64,000 nt of DNA from Niastella soli (GTDB taxonomy: Bacteria; Bacteroidota; Bacteroidia; Chitinophagales; Chitinophagaceae), in the NCBI RefSeq assembly GCF_017742245.1, contig NZ_JAGHKO010000011.1:336518-400517 (forward strand), given 5' to 3'. Shown piece after piece: positions 37,191 through 45,618 of this stretch. Position numbers and translations under genes: made by a program. The notes beneath the pieces were generated by a model, which saw only the letters and a list, made by a program, of their open reading frames with translations, ran no database searches and was not told where the DNA came from. Each line of letters begins with the position of its first letter. The stretch's first letter is position 1.

Positions 37191-38438
37191 ATGATGGAAA
37201 GGATAACAGCAACATACTATATCGAAACGCCTTTAGACCCGGAAAAAGCAGCAACAGTTTTAGCAGGGGAACAATCGTCTGGGACGTTCATTGCGGTACC
37301 TGGTGAAACCGAAGAGTTGAAACAGCGATTTGCCGCAAGAGTAGAAAAAGTAACCCCATTGGAAACTGTTACTACGCCAGCGATGCCTGGGGCTGCCAGC
37401 AACAATGGACAATACCATCGTGCCGAGATCCAGGTGTCGTGGAGCATCGAGAACTTTGGTTATAACCTGCCGGTGTTGACCTCAACGCTGCAAGGTAACC
37501 TGTATGAACTGCGCCAGTTTACTGGTTTAAAGCTGATGGATATAGCGTTGCCGGCTTCCTATGCCCAACATTATAAAGGACCCGCCTTTGGGATAGAAGG
37601 TTGCCGTCAGTTAACCAATGTGCAAAACAGACCCCTGATCGGTACCATCATAAAACCCAGTATTGGACTTACACCTGAGCAAACAGCAGCAATGGTTAAA
37701 ACACTGGCCGGAGCTGGGATCGACTTTATAAAAGATGATGAGTTGTTGTCTTCATCGGCTAATTCCTCTTTCAAAGATAGAGTAGATGCGATCATGAAAG
37801 TGATCAATGCGCATGCCGATGCAACCGGTAAAAAGGTGATGTATGCCTTTAATATCAGCGGTGAGATCGATGAAATGCTGCAACGCTATGAATATATAGT
37901 AAAGAGTGGCGGTACCTGCGCTATGGTAAGCATCAACAGTGTAGGGATGGCCGGTGTAAAAAAGATCTGTGATCAACGCCAGCTGGCAATCCATGCGCAC
38001 CGCAATGGCTGGGGGATGCAAACCCGTCATCCGTTGCTGGGGATCGATTTCCGGGCCTATCAAAAATTATGGCGGGTAGCAGGGGTTGACCAACTGCACG
38101 TAAATGGTATTCAGAATAAATTCTGGGAAAGCGATGATTCAGTTGTGGCTTCTATAAAATCTTTGCAAACGCCGTTCTATGATCACGAATCGGTATTGCC
38201 GGTGGTGTCTAGCGGCCAATGGGGCGGACAGGCGCCGGAAACCTATCGTCGCACCCAAACAGTTGATCTGTTATACATGGCCGGTGGTGGCATTATGGCG
38301 CACCCCCTGGGCGCAGCAGCTGGTGTTGTGGCCTTACAACAGGCATGGCAGGCAGCGGTGGATGGGTTGAGTGTTGAACAGGCTGCGGCTAAGTATAAAG
38401 AGTTTTCTGAGTCGGTAAAACAGTTTGGGAAGAAATAG
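37191..38438 (+). CDS. RuBisCO-like protein (form IV), OiaX/OiaT-type candidate
   Basis: A 415-residue cytosolic member of the RuBisCO large-chain superfamily. Aligned by motif, it keeps the general base Lys155 (IIKPSIGL, RuBisCO Lys175), the carbamate Lys181 and metal ligands Asp183 and Glu184 (DFIKDDE, RuBisCO 201/203/204), His268, His270 and Arg271 (IHAHRNGWG), loop-6 Lys310 (HVNGIQNK) and Ser341-Gly342. The position of RuBisCO Lys177 is Ser157, so carbon dioxide fixation is unlikely. RuBisCO-like proteins paired with a DUF1537 kinase act on 3-oxo-isoapionate 4-phosphate: OiaX decarboxylates it and OiaT is a transcarboxylase/hydrolase. Exactly such a kinase follows, 110 bases downstream. 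ATG 37191 (or 37194) is the start; the frame upstream is repeat. Confidence 0.87.
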   Translation: MMERITATYYIETPLDPEKAATVLAGEQSSGTFIAVPGETEELKQRFAARVEKVTPLETVTTPAMPGAASNNGQYHRAEIQVSWSIENFGYNLPVLTSTLQGNLYELRQFTGLKLMDIALPASYAQHYKGPAFGIEGCRQLTNVQNRPLIGTIIKPSIGLTPEQTAAMVKTLAGAGIDFIKDDELLSSSANSSFKDRVDAIMKVINAHADATGKKVMYAFNISGEIDEMLQRYEYIVKSGGTCAMVSINSVGMAGVKKICDQRQLAIHAHRNGWGMQTRHPLLGIDFRAYQKLWRVAGVDQLHVNGIQNKFWESDDSVVASIKSLQTPFYDHESVLPVVSSGQWGGQAPETYRRTQTVDLLYMAGGGIMAHPLGAAAGVVALQQAWQAAVDGLSVEQAAAKYKEFSESVKQFGKK

Positions 38439-38444
38439 TTAACA

Positions 38445-38540
38445 AGTGAGTTGTGAGTGGTGAATGGTGAGTAGGATCCCGAAATTCGAGAGATCCGAAA
38501 AATCGCGAGTCCACTCACCACTGACAACTGACCACTCACA
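38445..38540. repeat. Dispersed inverted repeat, GAGTGGTGAGT family, copy 1
   Basis: A 96-base element with arms rich in GTGAGTTGTGAGTGG on the left and CCACTCACCACTGACAACT on the right and an inner CCCGAAATTCGAGAG / CGCGAG segment. A related copy is at 51987-52066. It fills the gap between the RuBisCO-like gene and its kinase partner. Confidence 0.65.
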
Positions 38541-38548
38541 CTTAAACA

Positions 38549-39880
38549 ATGGAATCAAAAAGCAACAACATACTACTAGCATTCTACGGAGATGACTTTA
38601 CTGGATCAACAGATGCGCTTGAGTTTTTAACCCGTGCCGGGGCGAAGACTGCTTTATTCATTGAACCGCCAACAACGGAACAATTAAAGAAGTATCCAGG
38701 TCTTAATGCGTTTGGGGTGGCGGGTAAAACCCGTGCCATGGCGCCGGCAGAGATGGAGCAAACCCTGTTACCTGCTTTTGAAAAATTAAAGCAAACCGGG
38801 GCGCGCCATGTACATTATAAAGTATGCTCCACCTTTGATTCTTCTCCCACAATAGGAAGCATAGGAAAGGCCATCGATACTGGTTATACTGTTTTCAGAA
38901 ACAAATGCATTCCCTTGCTGGTAGCGGCGCCTGTATTGGGCCGTTATTGTATGTTCGGGAATCTGTTTGCACGGATGGGGATCGGTAGCAATGGAAAAAT
39001 TTACCGGCTCGACAGACATCCGTCCATGAGCAAACACCCCGTAACACCGGCAGATGAAAGCGACTTGCGGCTGCATCTGGAGAAACAGACTTCGAAGAAA
39101 ACAGGATTGATAGACATTCTGCAATTGTCGAACGGGTCGCTTCAGCAGGCGTGGGAGGAAGTGGTTCAACAGGGATTTGAAGTGGCGTTGTTCGATGCCT
39201 TATACCAGGAGCAATTAAAGCTCATTGGAGAACTGATAGATGCGCAGGCCAATACCGGTACTTTGTTTTCTGTAGGTTCGTCAGGAATTGAAATGGCATT
39301 GGGCCAGCATTGGAACTTTACAGACCAATTGACGTCAAGACAGGCCTGGGACCATCCCGGCAAAGCAGCGCCATTATTGGTGATTGTAGGTAGTTGTTCG
39401 CCCATAACGGCCGGACAGATCACCTACGCCAAATCAAAAGGATTTGAAGAGATCCTGATCGATGCGCCGGCTATTTGCAACAATGATCAGCAGTCTATTC
39501 ATGTAGCGATCAGTAAAGCGGTTGACTTCCTGAATAAAGGAAAACATGTAATTATTAGCACGGGAGGGGCTGGTAGCCAGCAAACCGTTAACTTACCTGC
39601 AGCACAATTGGGCGGGGCATTGGGGTCAATTGCCCGTGACGCCGTGCGTCAGTCACCTGTAAAAAGGATCGTAATTGCCGGTGGCGATACCAGCAGCTAT
39701 GCAGCCCGCGCCATGGGTATTGAAGCCGTAGAAATGATCGCAGCCCTGGTGCCAGGTGCACCTTTGTGTAAAGCAACGGCACCCGGTTCGTCTATTGATG
39801 GTTTGGAAGTAAATTTCAAAGGCGGACAGGTAGGCGGTGAAGATTATTTTGAAGTGTTGATGCAAGGCAATTTGAATTAA
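38549..39880 (+). CDS. DUF1537 kinase (second of two), OiaK-type candidate (3-oxo-isoapionate kinase)
   Basis: A 443-residue cytosolic kinase. The N-terminal domain has FYGDDFTGSTDALEFL, YKVCSTFDSSPTIGSIGKA and RLDRHPSMSKHPVTPADESD; the C-terminal ATP domain has VIVGSCSPITAGQ, ISTGGAGSQQ and VIAGGDTSSYAARAMG. It is about 60 residues longer than the module A kinase and keeps the GGDT motif. Kinases of this family that neighbour a RuBisCO-like protein are known as OiaK, which phosphorylates 3-oxo-isoapionate at O4 to make the substrate for OiaX or OiaT. Together with the upstream gene this is the core of the proposed apionate branch. The oxidative steps from apiose to 3-oxo-isoapionate are not all visible in the window. 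Confidence 0.85.
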   Translation: MESKSNNILLAFYGDDFTGSTDALEFLTRAGAKTALFIEPPTTEQLKKYPGLNAFGVAGKTRAMAPAEMEQTLLPAFEKLKQTGARHVHYKVCSTFDSSPTIGSIGKAIDTGYTVFRNKCIPLLVAAPVLGRYCMFGNLFARMGIGSNGKIYRLDRHPSMSKHPVTPADESDLRLHLEKQTSKKTGLIDILQLSNGSLQQAWEEVVQQGFEVALFDALYQEQLKLIGELIDAQANTGTLFSVGSSGIEMALGQHWNFTDQLTSRQAWDHPGKAAPLLVIVGSCSPITAGQITYAKSKGFEEILIDAPAICNNDQQSIHVAISKAVDFLNKGKHVIISTGGAGSQQTVNLPAAQLGGALGSIARDAVRQSPVKRIVIAGGDTSSYAARAMGIEAVEMIAALVPGAPLCKATAPGSSIDGLEVNFKGGQVGGEDYFEVLMQGNLN

Positions 39881-39912
39881 TACAACTATAACAGAAGAAA
39901 ATAATATACAAC

Positions 39913-40575
39913 ATGCAACAGAAGACTTTAGGACTTATTCATACTTCAGCAACATTGGTGCCTATGTTCCAACAATTAGTTAGTGAACATATGCCCCAGG
40001 TAAAGGTGTTCAACATTGTTGACGACAGCCTTATTAAAAACACCATTGCCTGTGGAGAATTAACGCCCACCACTGCACGCCGGGTAGTGAACTATGTTGG
40101 GTCTGCGGAATTAGCGGGCGCCGACTTTATTCTGGTGACCTGTTCTTCCATTGGCGCTGCTGTAGAAGCCGCTGCTGAATTGACCAATGTGCCTGTATTG
40201 CGCGTTGATCAGCCGATGGCCGATCAGGCAGTACGCACCGGTAAACGCATTGGCGTAATTGCAACGTTGTCAACTACCCTGCAACCCACCAGCGACCTGG
40301 TAAAACGCAGAGCGGCTGTCGCAGGCAAAGACATAGAGTTGCAGGCAGTATTGTGCGAAGGCGCTTTTGACGCTTTAATGAGCGGTGATGGCGCTAAACA
40401 CGATGAAATGGTTGGGAAAGCATTACGCGAATTGTCTGCTAAAGTAGACGTGATCGTATTGGCGCAAGCCTCTATGGCCCGGGTAGCCGATGCCTTGTCG
40501 CCCGAAGATAAAAAAGTGCCTATCCTGGCCAGTCCGGGTATTGCTGTACAACATATTGCCTCTATTTTAAAATAA
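39913..40575 (+). CDS. Asp/Glu-racemase superfamily protein lacking the second catalytic Cys
   Basis: A 220-residue cytosolic protein of the Asp/Glu/hydantoin racemase fold: GLIHTSATLVPMFQQL at the N-terminus, the first cysteine motif VTCSSIGAAVEAA (Cys77), and GKRIGVIATLSTTLQPT. In true racemases a second Cys lies in an LxCTH-type motif; here the matching place reads VLAQASMARVADAL (about residues 182-195) with no Cys. Single-Cys relatives include arylmalonate decarboxylase, so decarboxylation or one-base isomerisation is possible. It lies 32 bases after the OiaK-like kinase and before a BASS transporter, pointing to a branched or hydroxy-acid substrate in the same pathway. Confidence 0.83.
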   Translation: MQQKTLGLIHTSATLVPMFQQLVSEHMPQVKVFNIVDDSLIKNTIACGELTPTTARRVVNYVGSAELAGADFILVTCSSIGAAVEAAAELTNVPVLRVDQPMADQAVRTGKRIGVIATLSTTLQPTSDLVKRRAAVAGKDIELQAVLCEGAFDALMSGDGAKHDEMVGKALRELSAKVDVIVLAQASMARVADALSPEDKKVPILASPGIAVQHIASILK

Positions 40576-40583
40576 TTGAATAA

Positions 40584-40611
40584 AGCCGGGAAGCTTAGGT
40601 AGCTCCCGGCT
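40584..40611 (+). terminator. Intergenic hairpin, weak terminator or processing site
   Basis: AGCCGGGA(A)GCT pairs with AGCTCCCGGCT with one bulged A and a short loop. The following TCTATATAAT lacks a real U-run, so attenuation or RNA processing between the racemase-like and transporter genes is as likely as termination. Confidence 0.45.
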
Positions 40612-40624
40612 CTATATAATCCAT

Positions 40625-41959
40625 ATGAAAAGAGTATCCCAGGTGTTTTTGGTGGCTGGTATTGCAGGTTTGGTTGCCTTACTGATCGGTATTATAATGC
40701 AAAATCCGTTGTTGTACAAACCCGTTGCGGTTGGTGCGGCCGTGTGCACAGCCATCGGGTTAGGTGCTATTCCTGCATTGAAGGGTTATAGGTATACCGC
40801 CTGGATCATTGCCGCAGTAGTTGCCGGGATGATGTTCCCTGCTTCTTTCACCAACTGGGGTTCCATCGATCTCCGGAATAAATGGTTGATGTTGATCATC
40901 ATTCAGCTGGTGATGTTTGGTATGGGTATACAAATGAAACTGGAAGATTTTACCAGTGTTGGTAAAACCGGCCGTGGGGTGGTGATTGGTTTAATGTGCC
41001 ATTTCTCTATTATGCCCCTGATGGGATTGCTGCTTACAAAAGTATTTCATTTTGAACCGGAGATTGCCGCTGGGATCATTCTTATTGGCTCTACCTCAAG
41101 TGGGTTGGCCTCTAACGTAATGGTATACCTTGCGAAGGCCAACCTCATGCTATCTGTAGTAGTTACTGCTATGGCCACGATGGCTGCCCCTTTCTTTACG
41201 CCCTTATTGATGAAATTATTGGCCGGCACCCTGGTGCAGGTAAAAGTGGTCCATATGATGATGGAGATCATCAAGATCGTGATCGTACCTATTGGCGCCG
41301 CGCTGTTACACGACTTTTTAAAAAATGCTACTCCCAAAAGCGTTCGGTTAATAACTGTGCTGTTTGTTGTAGCAGCCTTATGGCTGGTAGCTTTACCGCT
41401 TGGTTGGTGGGATTATCTGTCTGCCCACGTTACTTCAGAATCATTCTTACAATCCATCGAAATATTCGGGTTTTTATTAAGCGCTGTAGTAGCTGGTGTG
41501 TTGTACCACCTGCTGGCGAAGGCCATTACAAAGCTCGATTCCATTATGCCTTATTTTTCCATGTTCGGCATCATTTATTTTACCACGGTTACAACCGCTG
41601 CCGGACATGACAATTTATTAAAGACCGGCTTTTTATTGTTCCTGTGTTCAGTGATCCACAATGCGGCCGGGTTCTTCTTTGGCTACTGGTTGGGACGTTT
41701 GTTCAGGTTGGATAAAAACGCTGCCCGCACCGTAGCATTTGAAGTGGGTTTGCAAAATGCCGGTATGGCCTCGGGTATTGCAGCCAGTATGGGCAAGCTC
41801 GGTACGTTGGGGTTACCCGCTGCCGTGTTCAGTCCATGGATGAATGTGGCTGGGTCTATATTAGCAAATTACTGGCGCAAAAGGCCGGTTAAAGAGGAGT
41901 TGAGTGTTCAGGAAGGGGATTTTGATGTAGCGAAAGAGGTTGATGTGGTTGCGAGTTGA
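40625..41959 (+). CDS. Bile acid:sodium symporter (BASS) family transporter
   Basis: A 444-residue integral membrane protein. After two extra N-terminal helices (about residues 5-75) the BASS core begins: WLMLIIIQLVMFGMGIQMKLEDF, LMCHFSIMPLMGLLLTKVF, GIILIGSTSSGLASNVMVYLAKAN and, near the end, VAFEVGLQNAGMASGIAASMG, the family's sodium-site segment. BASS proteins carry carboxylates such as bile acids, pantothenate or 2-oxo acids. It is the third sodium-dependent transporter of the locus, placed next to the OiaK/RuBisCO-like pair. An organic acid such as apionate, or export of an end product, would fit; the substrate is not known. Confidence 0.88.
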   Translation: MKRVSQVFLVAGIAGLVALLIGIIMQNPLLYKPVAVGAAVCTAIGLGAIPALKGYRYTAWIIAAVVAGMMFPASFTNWGSIDLRNKWLMLIIIQLVMFGMGIQMKLEDFTSVGKTGRGVVIGLMCHFSIMPLMGLLLTKVFHFEPEIAAGIILIGSTSSGLASNVMVYLAKANLMLSVVVTAMATMAAPFFTPLLMKLLAGTLVQVKVVHMMMEIIKIVIVPIGAALLHDFLKNATPKSVRLITVLFVVAALWLVALPLGWWDYLSAHVTSESFLQSIEIFGFLLSAVVAGVLYHLLAKAITKLDSIMPYFSMFGIIYFTTVTTAAGHDNLLKTGFLLFLCSVIHNAAGFFFGYWLGRLFRLDKNAARTVAFEVGLQNAGMASGIAASMGKLGTLGLPAAVFSPWMNVAGSILANYWRKRPVKEELSVQEGDFDVAKEVDVVAS

Positions 41960-42131
41960 AAGTTGAAGGTTGAAAGTTAAGTTCGTAGGTTCTTGAGTTA
42001 TTTAGTTATTAAGGTAATTCGGATAAGCGCGGGTTCAAAGCCTTTGCCGAATCGCAGGCGAGGCCGATTCACGACTTGGCCACCGAAGCCTTGACTAAGG
42101 TGGCTTGCCGTTTCACGTTTCACGATCCATG
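41960..42131 (+). repeat. Modular intergenic repeat, copy 4
   Basis: GTTGAAAGTTGAAGGTTG, TTCTTGAGTTATTTAGTTATT, TCGCAGGCGAGGC, a CCACCGAAGCCTTGACTAAGGTGG segment and finally TTGCCGTTTCACGTTTCACGATCC (42103-42126) before the GH106 start. The order of parts matches the copies upstream of 11239 and 29434. Confidence 0.65.
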
Positions 42132-42139
42132 ATTAATAA

Positions 42140-45100
42140 ATGAAGAAACATAGTATAATATTAGCTTCTTGTTTAGCGGCGCTGTTCCTGTTTCCACAGG
42201 CAGGTAAGTATGCTGGAGCCTCATATACAAGCGAGGCCCCGTTAACAGACACCTCATTGGATGAACTGTTCCGTCATCCACCGGAGCCCGCCAAACCCTG
42301 GGTATTCTGGTACTGGATGCAGGCGGCTGCTTCCAAAGAAGGTATTACTGCCGACCTGGAAGCCATGAAATCGGCCGGATTAGGCGGTGCTTATATGATG
42401 TTCATCAAAGGCGCAGATAGTGTGCCCTTGTTTAATCCACCCGCACAGCAATTAACCCCTCATTGGTGGGAACTGGTGAAATTTGCCATGCAGGAAGCCA
42501 AACGCCTGCACTTTCAATTGGGGATGCACGTGAGTGATGGTTTTGCCCTGGCCGGTGGCCCCTGGATAAAACCAGCAATGTCCATGCAACGGGTGGTAAG
42601 CACTAAAACGTACGTTTCCGGTAAACAAACCTTCAATGGGGTATTACCGCAACCTGAAACAAAGGAAAATTACTATAAAGACATTGCGGTATTGGCCTAT
42701 CCCACGATGATCAAAAAAAGCATTGCGGATACAGCATTGATACCGGTTGTGAGCAGCAGTGTGGCCGGCGTTTCGCCCCAATTCCTGGCAGAGAAACATA
42801 ACCGCCAAAACTTTAGAAGCGACAGTGCCTGCTGGATCCAATATGCCTACGCCAGGCCGTTCACCTGCCGCTCTATTGTTATTCATCCCAGCGGCACTAA
42901 TTATCCATGCCGCCAGTTACGCATTGAGGTAAGTAATGACGGTAAAAAGTTCACCCCCGTTGAGCGGATGCAGTCGCCTCGTACCGGCTGGCAGGATTTT
43001 GACTTTGATCTTACTTATTCAATCAAAGCCATTACTGCCCGGTATTTCAGGTTTGTATATGATAAAAAGGGATTGGAGCCCGGATCGGAAGATCTGGATT
43101 TTGCCAAGTGGAAACCGGTGTTAAAGATCACGGGTATTTATTTATCGGGCGAACCGGTGATACATCAATATGAAGGAAAAAGCGGCGCTGTTTGGCGCCT
43201 AAGCGAACGGACAGCTGCAGCACAGGTACCCGATTCGTTATGTGTTCCATTGAACCGCATCATTGATATTACCAGTAAAATGACGGGGGATGGCCATCTC
43301 AATTGGGAGGTGCCTGAAGGCAATTGGACCATCGTGCGGATGGGGCATACCTCCACGGGACAGACCAATGCAACCGGTGGTGGCGGTAAAGGACTGGAAT
43401 GCGATAAGTTTAATCCGGAAGCCGTAAAGCTGCAATTTGACAGCTGGTTTGCAGAGGCCATTCGTCAGGCAGGACCGGATGTAGCCAAAGACGTATTGAA
43501 ACTATTCCATATTGATAGCTGGGAATGCGGCAGCCAGAACTGGTCGCCGGTTTTCAGGGATGAATTTAAAAAGCGTCGGGGGTATGATTGCTTACCCTAT
43601 CTCATAACCATGGCTGGTGTACCAGTGCAAAGCGCCGATGTATCAGAACGCTTTTTATATGACGTACGCCAAACGATCATAGAACTGGTAAGAGATGTGT
43701 TTTATATAACGTTGAAAAACCTGGCGCATGAGAAGGGCTGTGTAGTGAGCGCAGAAAGTATTGCACCCACCATGACCAGCGATGGATTATTGCATTATAA
43801 AGAAGTTGATCTTCCTATGGGCGAGTTCTGGTTAAAAAGCCCAACCCACGATAAACCCAATGATATGTTTGATGCCATATCCGGCGCGCATATCTATGGT
43901 AAACCGGTTATCGGTGCAGAAGCATTTACCGAATTGCGGCTGTCCTGGGATGAACACCCGGGGATGTTGAAAGCATTAGCTGACAGGAATTATGCGTCGG
44001 GTATAAACAAGCTCGTGTACCACGTATCTATGGAAAGTCCGTGGCTGGACCGAAAACCCGGGATGACATTGAATGGGATCGGTCTCTATTTCCAACGGGA
44101 CCAAACCTGGTGGAAGCCGGGTAGGGCCTGGGTGGAATATGCTCAGCGTTGTCAGGCGTTATTACAGACCGGTAAACCAGTGGTAGATGTAGCTGTGTTC
44201 ACCGGTGAAGATATTCCCCGTCGTTCGATATTGCCATACAGACTCGTAAATACGCTGCCGGGCATTTTTGGTGACTCAGTTGTTCAATCAGAGAAAAAGC
44301 GATTAGCCAATGACGGTAATCCGTTGCGCACCATGCCCGAAGGCGTAACCCATACAGCCAATATGGCTGACCCGGAAAAATGGATCGATCCATTACATGG
44401 TTATGCCTATGATTGTTTTAACCCGGATGTTTTGTTACAGGCAACTGTACGTAATGGAAGGGTTGAGTTTCCCGGAGGCGCCAGTTATAAAATATTGGTG
44501 CTGCCACAGCCGCATTCGATGTCACCCGTGGCCAAACGCATGACACCGGCGGTTATTAGAAAGATCGCAGAACTGGTAAAAGCTGGTGCAACCATAATTG
44601 TAAATGACGCACCCGAACAATCATACAGCCTTGAACAAAGAACTGCTGCTGATAAAGAAGTAAAAGCCATTGCAGCTACTATCTGGAAAAAAGCACCAGC
44701 CGGTAAATTGAAACAATGGAAAGTAGGGAAGGGAACTGTGATACAGGGACCGTATATGGAAAGTTCTTTTGAACCTGTTGGATTAGAAAAAGACATCACC
44801 TTCCAGGCTTCCGGAAAGCCTGTTCACGATATGGCCTGGACGCACAGGACGGGTGAAGGGTTCGATATTTATTTTATCAGTAACCAGCGTAATGAGGAAC
44901 GGAGCGTATTTGTTACTTTACGAAAAACCGGTTATTTGCCTGAGATCTGGGACCCGGTTACTGGAAGTCAAACAGACGCGGCGCCTTATTTATTCAGGAA
45001 TAGCAGGACCGTTATACCACTGGACCTTCCTGCTAATGGCTCTGTATTCATCGTATTACGAAAGCCGACAAATGGAAAATTTTCCCTGGTTGAATCTGCT

Positions 45101-45589
45101 GTAAAACGAGAGGCCATTCAAAATCCCTGGACTGTTACATTTGATAGCACTAAGGGCGGCCCGGCAAAGCCTGTCGTATTTGAACAATTAAAGGACTGGT
45201 CAACGGATAATAATAATGCCATTAAATATTATTCCGGAACAGCGGCCTATACAAATACCATTGAATGCAGGGATACGATCAACGCCGGTACAAAGGTTTT
45301 TATAGAAGTGGGTCAGTTAGCCAACATAGGGGAGGTGTATGTGAATGGTATTTCCTGTGGTGTTATGTGGACGCCTCCTTATCGGATTGATGTTACCAAA
45401 GCCATTCATCCTGGTAAAAATGAATTGCGGATAGCAGTGACGAATACCTGGTTCAACCGCTTGAAAGGGGATCAGTTATTGCCGGAGAAAGAACGAATTA
45501 CCTGGACCAATGCGCCTTTCTGGTCGAAAGATAAACCGCTGTTGCCTGCTGGTTTGTTAGGTCCGGTAACTTTGATAGTAGAACAATAA
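42140..45589 (+). CDS. Exported GH106 alpha-L-rhamnosidase
   Basis: A 1149-residue exported protein. The N-terminal catalytic barrel has the GH106 pattern: RHPPEPAKPWVFWYWMQAA, GITADLEAMKSAGLGGAYMMF, MHVSDGFALAGGPWI and, later, LFHIDSWECGSQNWSPVFRDEF. A C-terminal galactose-binding-like domain (TKVFIEVGQLANIGEVYVNG, GVMWTPPYRIDVTKAIHPGKNELRIAVTNTWFNRL) completes the family layout. GH106 enzymes remove alpha-L-rhamnose; BT_0986 does this in rhamnogalacturonan II chain A or B. It is the third rhamnosidase-type gene in the locus, which fits a glycan with several distinct rhamnose linkages. Confidence 0.9.
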   Translation: MKKHSIILASCLAALFLFPQAGKYAGASYTSEAPLTDTSLDELFRHPPEPAKPWVFWYWMQAAASKEGITADLEAMKSAGLGGAYMMFIKGADSVPLFNPPAQQLTPHWWELVKFAMQEAKRLHFQLGMHVSDGFALAGGPWIKPAMSMQRVVSTKTYVSGKQTFNGVLPQPETKENYYKDIAVLAYPTMIKKSIADTALIPVVSSSVAGVSPQFLAEKHNRQNFRSDSACWIQYAYARPFTCRSIVIHPSGTNYPCRQLRIEVSNDGKKFTPVERMQSPRTGWQDFDFDLTYSIKAITARYFRFVYDKKGLEPGSEDLDFAKWKPVLKITGIYLSGEPVIHQYEGKSGAVWRLSERTAAAQVPDSLCVPLNRIIDITSKMTGDGHLNWEVPEGNWTIVRMGHTSTGQTNATGGGGKGLECDKFNPEAVKLQFDSWFAEAIRQAGPDVAKDVLKLFHIDSWECGSQNWSPVFRDEFKKRRGYDCLPYLITMAGVPVQSADVSERFLYDVRQTIIELVRDVFYITLKNLAHEKGCVVSAESIAPTMTSDGLLHYKEVDLPMGEFWLKSPTHDKPNDMFDAISGAHIYGKPVIGAEAFTELRLSWDEHPGMLKALADRNYASGINKLVYHVSMESPWLDRKPGMTLNGIGLYFQRDQTWWKPGRAWVEYAQRCQALLQTGKPVVDVAVFTGEDIPRRSILPYRLVNTLPGIFGDSVVQSEKKRLANDGNPLRTMPEGVTHTANMADPEKWIDPLHGYAYDCFNPDVLLQATVRNGRVEFPGGASYKILVLPQPHSMSPVAKRMTPAVIRKIAELVKAGATIIVNDAPEQSYSLEQRTAADKEVKAIAATIWKKAPAGKLKQWKVGKGTVIQGPYMESSFEPVGLEKDITFQASGKPVHDMAWTHRTGEGFDIYFISNQRNEERSVFVTLRKTGYLPEIWDPVTGSQTDAAPYLFRNSRTVIPLDLPANGSVFIVLRKPTNGKFSLVESAVKREAIQNPWTVTFDSTKGGPAKPVVFEQLKDWSTDNNNAIKYYSGTAAYTNTIECRDTINAGTKVFIEVGQLANIGEVYVNGISCGVMWTPPYRIDVTKAIHPGKNELRIAVTNTWFNRLKGDQLLPEKERITWTNAPFWSKDKPLLPAGLLGPVTLIVEQ

Positions 45590-45618
45590 TATAGAACGTT
45601 GAAAAATTTGTAAAAGCT

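Noticed and set aside
37191-38438. A true carbon-fixing RuBisCO
   Set aside because: The position of Lys177 is Ser157, the length (415) is below that of RuBisCO large chains, and no phosphoribulokinase or small subunit is near. A RuBisCO-like decarboxylase fits better.
39913-40575. Ordinary aspartate or glutamate racemase
   Set aside because: The second catalytic Cys is missing at the VLAQASM position and the genomic setting is catabolic.
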